From an uncultured Oscillibacter sp. (GTDB lineage Bacteria > Bacillota > Clostridia > Oscillospirales > Oscillospiraceae): a DNA stretch of 64,000 bases. Below, in pieces: positions 61,850-64,000 of this stretch (its first letter is position 1; the number at the start of each line of letters is the position of its first letter). The notes under the pieces were generated by a model. That model saw only the letters and a program-made list of their open reading frames with translations, was not told the DNA's origin and searched no databases. A program made the position numbers and the translations under genes. The stretch covers positions 11,851 to 75,850 of the forward strand of contig CAJUQM010000006.1 in assembly GCA_910588005.1 (NCBI GenBank). Reading direction: 5' to 3'.

Positions 61850-62382
61850 ACCGGTATCCCCTCTCTTCGGCCATGGCGGTTTAATGAGGGTATTATATCA
61901 ATAGTCTGAGATAATTTGTCCAAAATATTGGTTGAGAGTTTTTTGTATTTTGGCAATTTTTCCAGAGAAAAATGTAAATTTCGTCTGCCGCAGATAGAAT
62001 TGTACGGGACCGGCAGACGAAATTTTTAACCTTTTTTCAAAAGGAAACCAATGAAACACCGTAGATTGGGCAACCTGCCGGACTGGGGACGCCTGCATTT
62101 TTGTACTCGGACAGGAGAAAAACAAACAAAAATAAAATACAAATCGTAGAAAAACAAATAAAATCAAAAAGTCATTCTAAAAATACCGGTAAATTTGTAC
62201 CGAAATAAGTTATTATAAACAAAATTTGTATTATTTATACATACAAAAATGGATAAAATGACAAAAATGTATTGACTTTGAGGAGCAAATCGTTTTTAAT
62301 GCAGCCATGGAACGCCGGACGGCGGACATTGCCGCTGTTCTGGAAGAGAGCGTCCGTAAAATCAGAAAGTGAGGAAGAAATG
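61850..62382. promoter_or_regulatory. AT-rich divergent control region of the sugar ABC operon
   Basis: It contains an extended -10 TATAAT for the repressor (61892-61897, minus). A 15-bp perfect inverted repeat AAATTTCGTCTGCCG (61976-61990)/CGGCAGACGAAATTT (62011-62025) follows. Smaller palindromes are CGGTA/TACCG (62187-62202) and ACAAAATTTGT (62219-62229). A plus promoter TTGACT (62272-62277)/TTTAAT (62295-62300, 17 bp) starts about 76 nt before the binding-protein ATG. These palindromes are candidate operators for the repressor. Confidence 0.6.
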
Positions 62383-63405
62383 ATGAAAAAAGTTCTGTGT
62401 CTTGTGCTGACCCTCTGCATGGTGCTGGCCTTGGCCGCCTGCGGCGGCAAGAACTCCGCTCCGGCCGACAGCGGCGGCCAGACCCCCGCTCCCGATGCCC
62501 AGCCCGCCGGCGATACCGGCAGCGAGCTGATTACTGTGGGTGTCATCAACAACGACCCCAACGAGTCCGGCTACCGCACCGCCAACGACGCGGCCATGCG
62601 CGCCACGTTCACTGAGGACAACGGCTACAAGGCCACCTTCTACAACAACAACGACGCTGCCCAGCAGATCGCCACCGCCCAGCAGATGATCCAGGACGAG
62701 GTGGACTTCCTGCTGCTGTCCCCCGCCTCCACCACCGGCTGGGATACCGTTCTCCAGGACGCTCAGGCCGCTGGTACCCAGATTATCCTCTTTGACCGCA
62801 TGCTGGAGGCTGATGAGAGCATGTACGTAGCCGCCGTTGTCTCCGACATGCCTGCTGAGGGTAAGACCGCTGTGGACTGGCTGGCCGCCCAGGGCCTGGA
62901 TGAGTACAATATCATCCACATTCAGGGCCACATGGGTTCTGACGCCCAGCTGGGCCGCACCGGCGCTCTGGACGAGAAGGTCGCCGCCGAGGCCAGCTGG
63001 AACTATGTGACCCAGCAGACCGCCGACTGGGACGAGGCCACCGCCCGCACCATCACCCAGTCTGTCATCGACTCCGGCAAGCCCTTTAATGTGATTTACG
63101 CTGAGAACAACGGTATGGCCCGGGGCGCCGTGGCCGCTCTGGATGCCGCCGGCATCACCCACGGCAAGGGCGGCGATGTGATCGTCATGGGTTTTGACAG
63201 CGACAAGTGGGCTTTCGAAGCCGTGCTGGAGGGCAGCTGGAACTACATGGGCCTGTGCAACCCCCTGCAGGCTGATACCGTTGACGGCATCATTAAGGAT
63301 CTGGCGGCCGGCAAGGCCCCCGCGCAGAAGATCATCTACACTCCCGAGCAGGGCTTCGACTGCGATACCCTCACCCAGGCCGATGTGGATACCTACGGCA
63401 CCTGA
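62383..63405 (+). CDS. Sugar ABC transporter substrate-binding lipoprotein
   Basis: A 340-residue lipoprotein. The signal peptide ends at lipobox LALAAC (C19 with the Met at 62383), then an Ala/Pro/Asp linker and a two-lobed YtfQ/RbsB-like fold (VGVINNDPNESGYRTANDAA, LLLSPASTTGWDTVLQDA, IILFDRMLEADESM). It captures a sugar for the ABC transporter whose ATPase follows. GAGGAAG is 6 nt before the chosen ATG; an ATG one codon earlier is too close. Codon bias suggests high expression. A 12-bp hairpin separates it from the ATPase gene. Confidence 0.9.
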   Translation: MKKVLCLVLTLCMVLALAACGGKNSAPADSGGQTPAPDAQPAGDTGSELITVGVINNDPNESGYRTANDAAMRATFTEDNGYKATFYNNNDAAQQIATAQQMIQDEVDFLLLSPASTTGWDTVLQDAQAAGTQIILFDRMLEADESMYVAAVVSDMPAEGKTAVDWLAAQGLDEYNIIHIQGHMGSDAQLGRTGALDEKVAAEASWNYVTQQTADWDEATARTITQSVIDSGKPFNVIYAENNGMARGAVAALDAAGITHGKGGDVIVMGFDSDKWAFEAVLEGSWNYMGLCNPLQADTVDGIIKDLAAGKAPAQKIIYTPEQGFDCDTLTQADVDTYGT

Positions 63406-63440
63406 TTCAGACAATCTTAAATCATAATCACGTGACCGAC

Positions 63441-63470
63441 ACGCGGCGCGGCATGTCAGCCGCGCCGCGT
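63441..63470 (+). terminator. GC-rich intra-operon hairpin
   Basis: ACGCGGCGCGGC (63441-63452) pairs perfectly with GCCGCGCCGCGT (63459-63470). It lies between the binding-protein and ATPase genes and lacks a T-run, so it likely stabilises the upstream mRNA or causes partial termination. Confidence 0.6.
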
Positions 63471-63505
63471 GCCGCTTATAAAATGAAGAATGGAGGCGAA
63501 TCCCT

Positions 63506-64000
63506 ATGCAGGAAGGCGCGGTATTGGAAATGCGCGGCATCTGCAAGTACTTTCCAGGCGTGCGCGCTCTCCAGGATGTGGATTTTACCCTGCGCAGGGG
63601 GGAGATTCACGCGTTGATGGGAGAGAACGGCGCTGGAAAATCCACGCTGATCAAGGTGCTGACCGGCGTTTACCCCAAGGACGGGGGCGAGGTGCATATT
63701 GAGGGCGTGAACGGCCCCGCCGTGATCCGTTCTCCTCAGGACGCCCAGAACGCAGGAATCAGCACAGTGTATCAGGAGATCACCCTGTGTCCCAACCTGA
63801 GCGTGGCGGAGAACATGTATATCGGCCGCACCAAGGGAGCCATGACGAACTGGAAGCAGATTAACCAGGGCGCAGGCAAGATCCTCAGCAATCTGGGCAT
63901 CCCCGCCAGTCCCACCCAGCAGCTTGGCACCTGCTCCATCGCCGTGCAGCAGATGGTGGCCATTGCCCGGGCGGTGGATATGGAGTGCAAGGTGCTGATT
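63506..64000 (+). CDS. Sugar ABC transporter ATP-binding protein, N-terminal part (3' end outside window)
   Basis: The first 165 codons of an RbsA/MglA/YtfR-type ATPase, which normally has two ATP-binding halves. Walker A GENGAGKST is near residues 43-51, and the Q-loop STVYQEITL follows. The signature region reads CSIAVQQMVAIARA, the family's degenerate form of LSGGQ. TGGAGGCG precedes the ATG. It energises uptake of the sugar delivered by the binding protein upstream. Confidence 0.92.
   Translation, partial: MQEGAVLEMRGICKYFPGVRALQDVDFTLRRGEIHALMGENGAGKSTLIKVLTGVYPKDGGEVHIEGVNGPAVIRSPQDAQNAGISTVYQEITLCPNLSVAENMYIGRTKGAMTNWKQINQGAGKILSNLGIPASPTQQLGTCSIAVQQMVAIARAVDMECKVLI

Noticed and set aside
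1..64000. CRISPR arrays, tRNA or rRNA genes, prophage
   Set aside because: No regularly spaced repeats, cloverleaf-like CCA-ended segments, rRNA-like blocks or phage structural genes were seen.

Overview
The window is chromosomal DNA from a GC-rich anaerobic Firmicute. Oscillospiraceae (the Flavonifractor, Lawsonibacter, Oscillibacter and Intestinimonas neighbourhood) is my best guess. The reasons are AGGAGG-type ribosome binding sites, TTG and GTG starts, lipoprotein binding proteins, an SLH-anchored surface protein, a CD1871A-type CXXC micro-protein and low-GC promoters in high-GC coding DNA. No rRNA, tRNA, CRISPR array, phage gene or intact transposase was seen. Identifications are from reading the sequence; no database search was run.

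Region by region. 0-3.5 kb: end of an MFS permease, then a PfkB sugar kinase and a hydroxypyruvate-isomerase-like TIM barrel behind a long leader with an attenuator-like hairpin. 3.6-8.9 kb: citrate synthase divergent from aconitase and NADP isocitrate dehydrogenase, the oxidative half of the TCA cycle up to 2-oxoglutarate. 9.1-14.7 kb: a LysR regulator, a two-gene chromate-type transporter and a complete tripartite tricarboxylate transporter (tctCBA). 14.9-17.9 kb: a thioredoxin-like lipoprotein, a 48-residue CXXC protein and a polyferredoxin membrane protein with overlapping ends, then a hemerythrin with an extra C-terminal domain. 18.4-22.2 kb: a 1267-residue SLH surface protein with a strong promoter and a structured leader. 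22.5-24.5 kb: a small alpha/beta-barrel protein and a membrane-anchored lipase-like hydrolase.

24.8-35.1 kb: nine minus-strand genes headed by an ECF sigma factor and an anti-sigma-like protein, followed by four envelope proteins of unknown family, a leucine-rich-repeat protein and an SPFH protein that both carry zinc ribbons, and a PH-like protein. A 165-bp MITE-like element separates sigma from anti-sigma. 35.1-38.8 kb is an AT-richer accessory patch with a PepSY protein, an unrecognised 300-residue protein and a 370-bp direct repeat holding the 3' end of a LysR gene.

38.7-53.9 kb is a catabolic island: two overlapping LysR genes, an octopine-dehydrogenase-like enzyme, an SLC13 carrier, two maleate-isomerase/Asp-Glu-racemase paralogues, two MmgE/PrpD paralogues, an FAD oxidoreductase, a molybdopterin oxidoreductase, its iron-sulfur partner and an ornithine-cyclodeaminase homologue. 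54.0-56.2 kb: an ECF-type S component, a Moco-domain-like exported protein and a kinase-like/MobA fusion, linked by ATGA overlaps and plausibly serving the molybdoenzyme. 56.7-64 kb: a response regulator, sensor kinase and sugar-binding lipoprotein with overlapping ends, a GntR/LacI-type repressor, and the start of a sugar ABC transporter operon. The strongest candidates for something undescribed are the sigma/zinc-ribbon envelope cluster and the paired-paralogue molybdoenzyme island.
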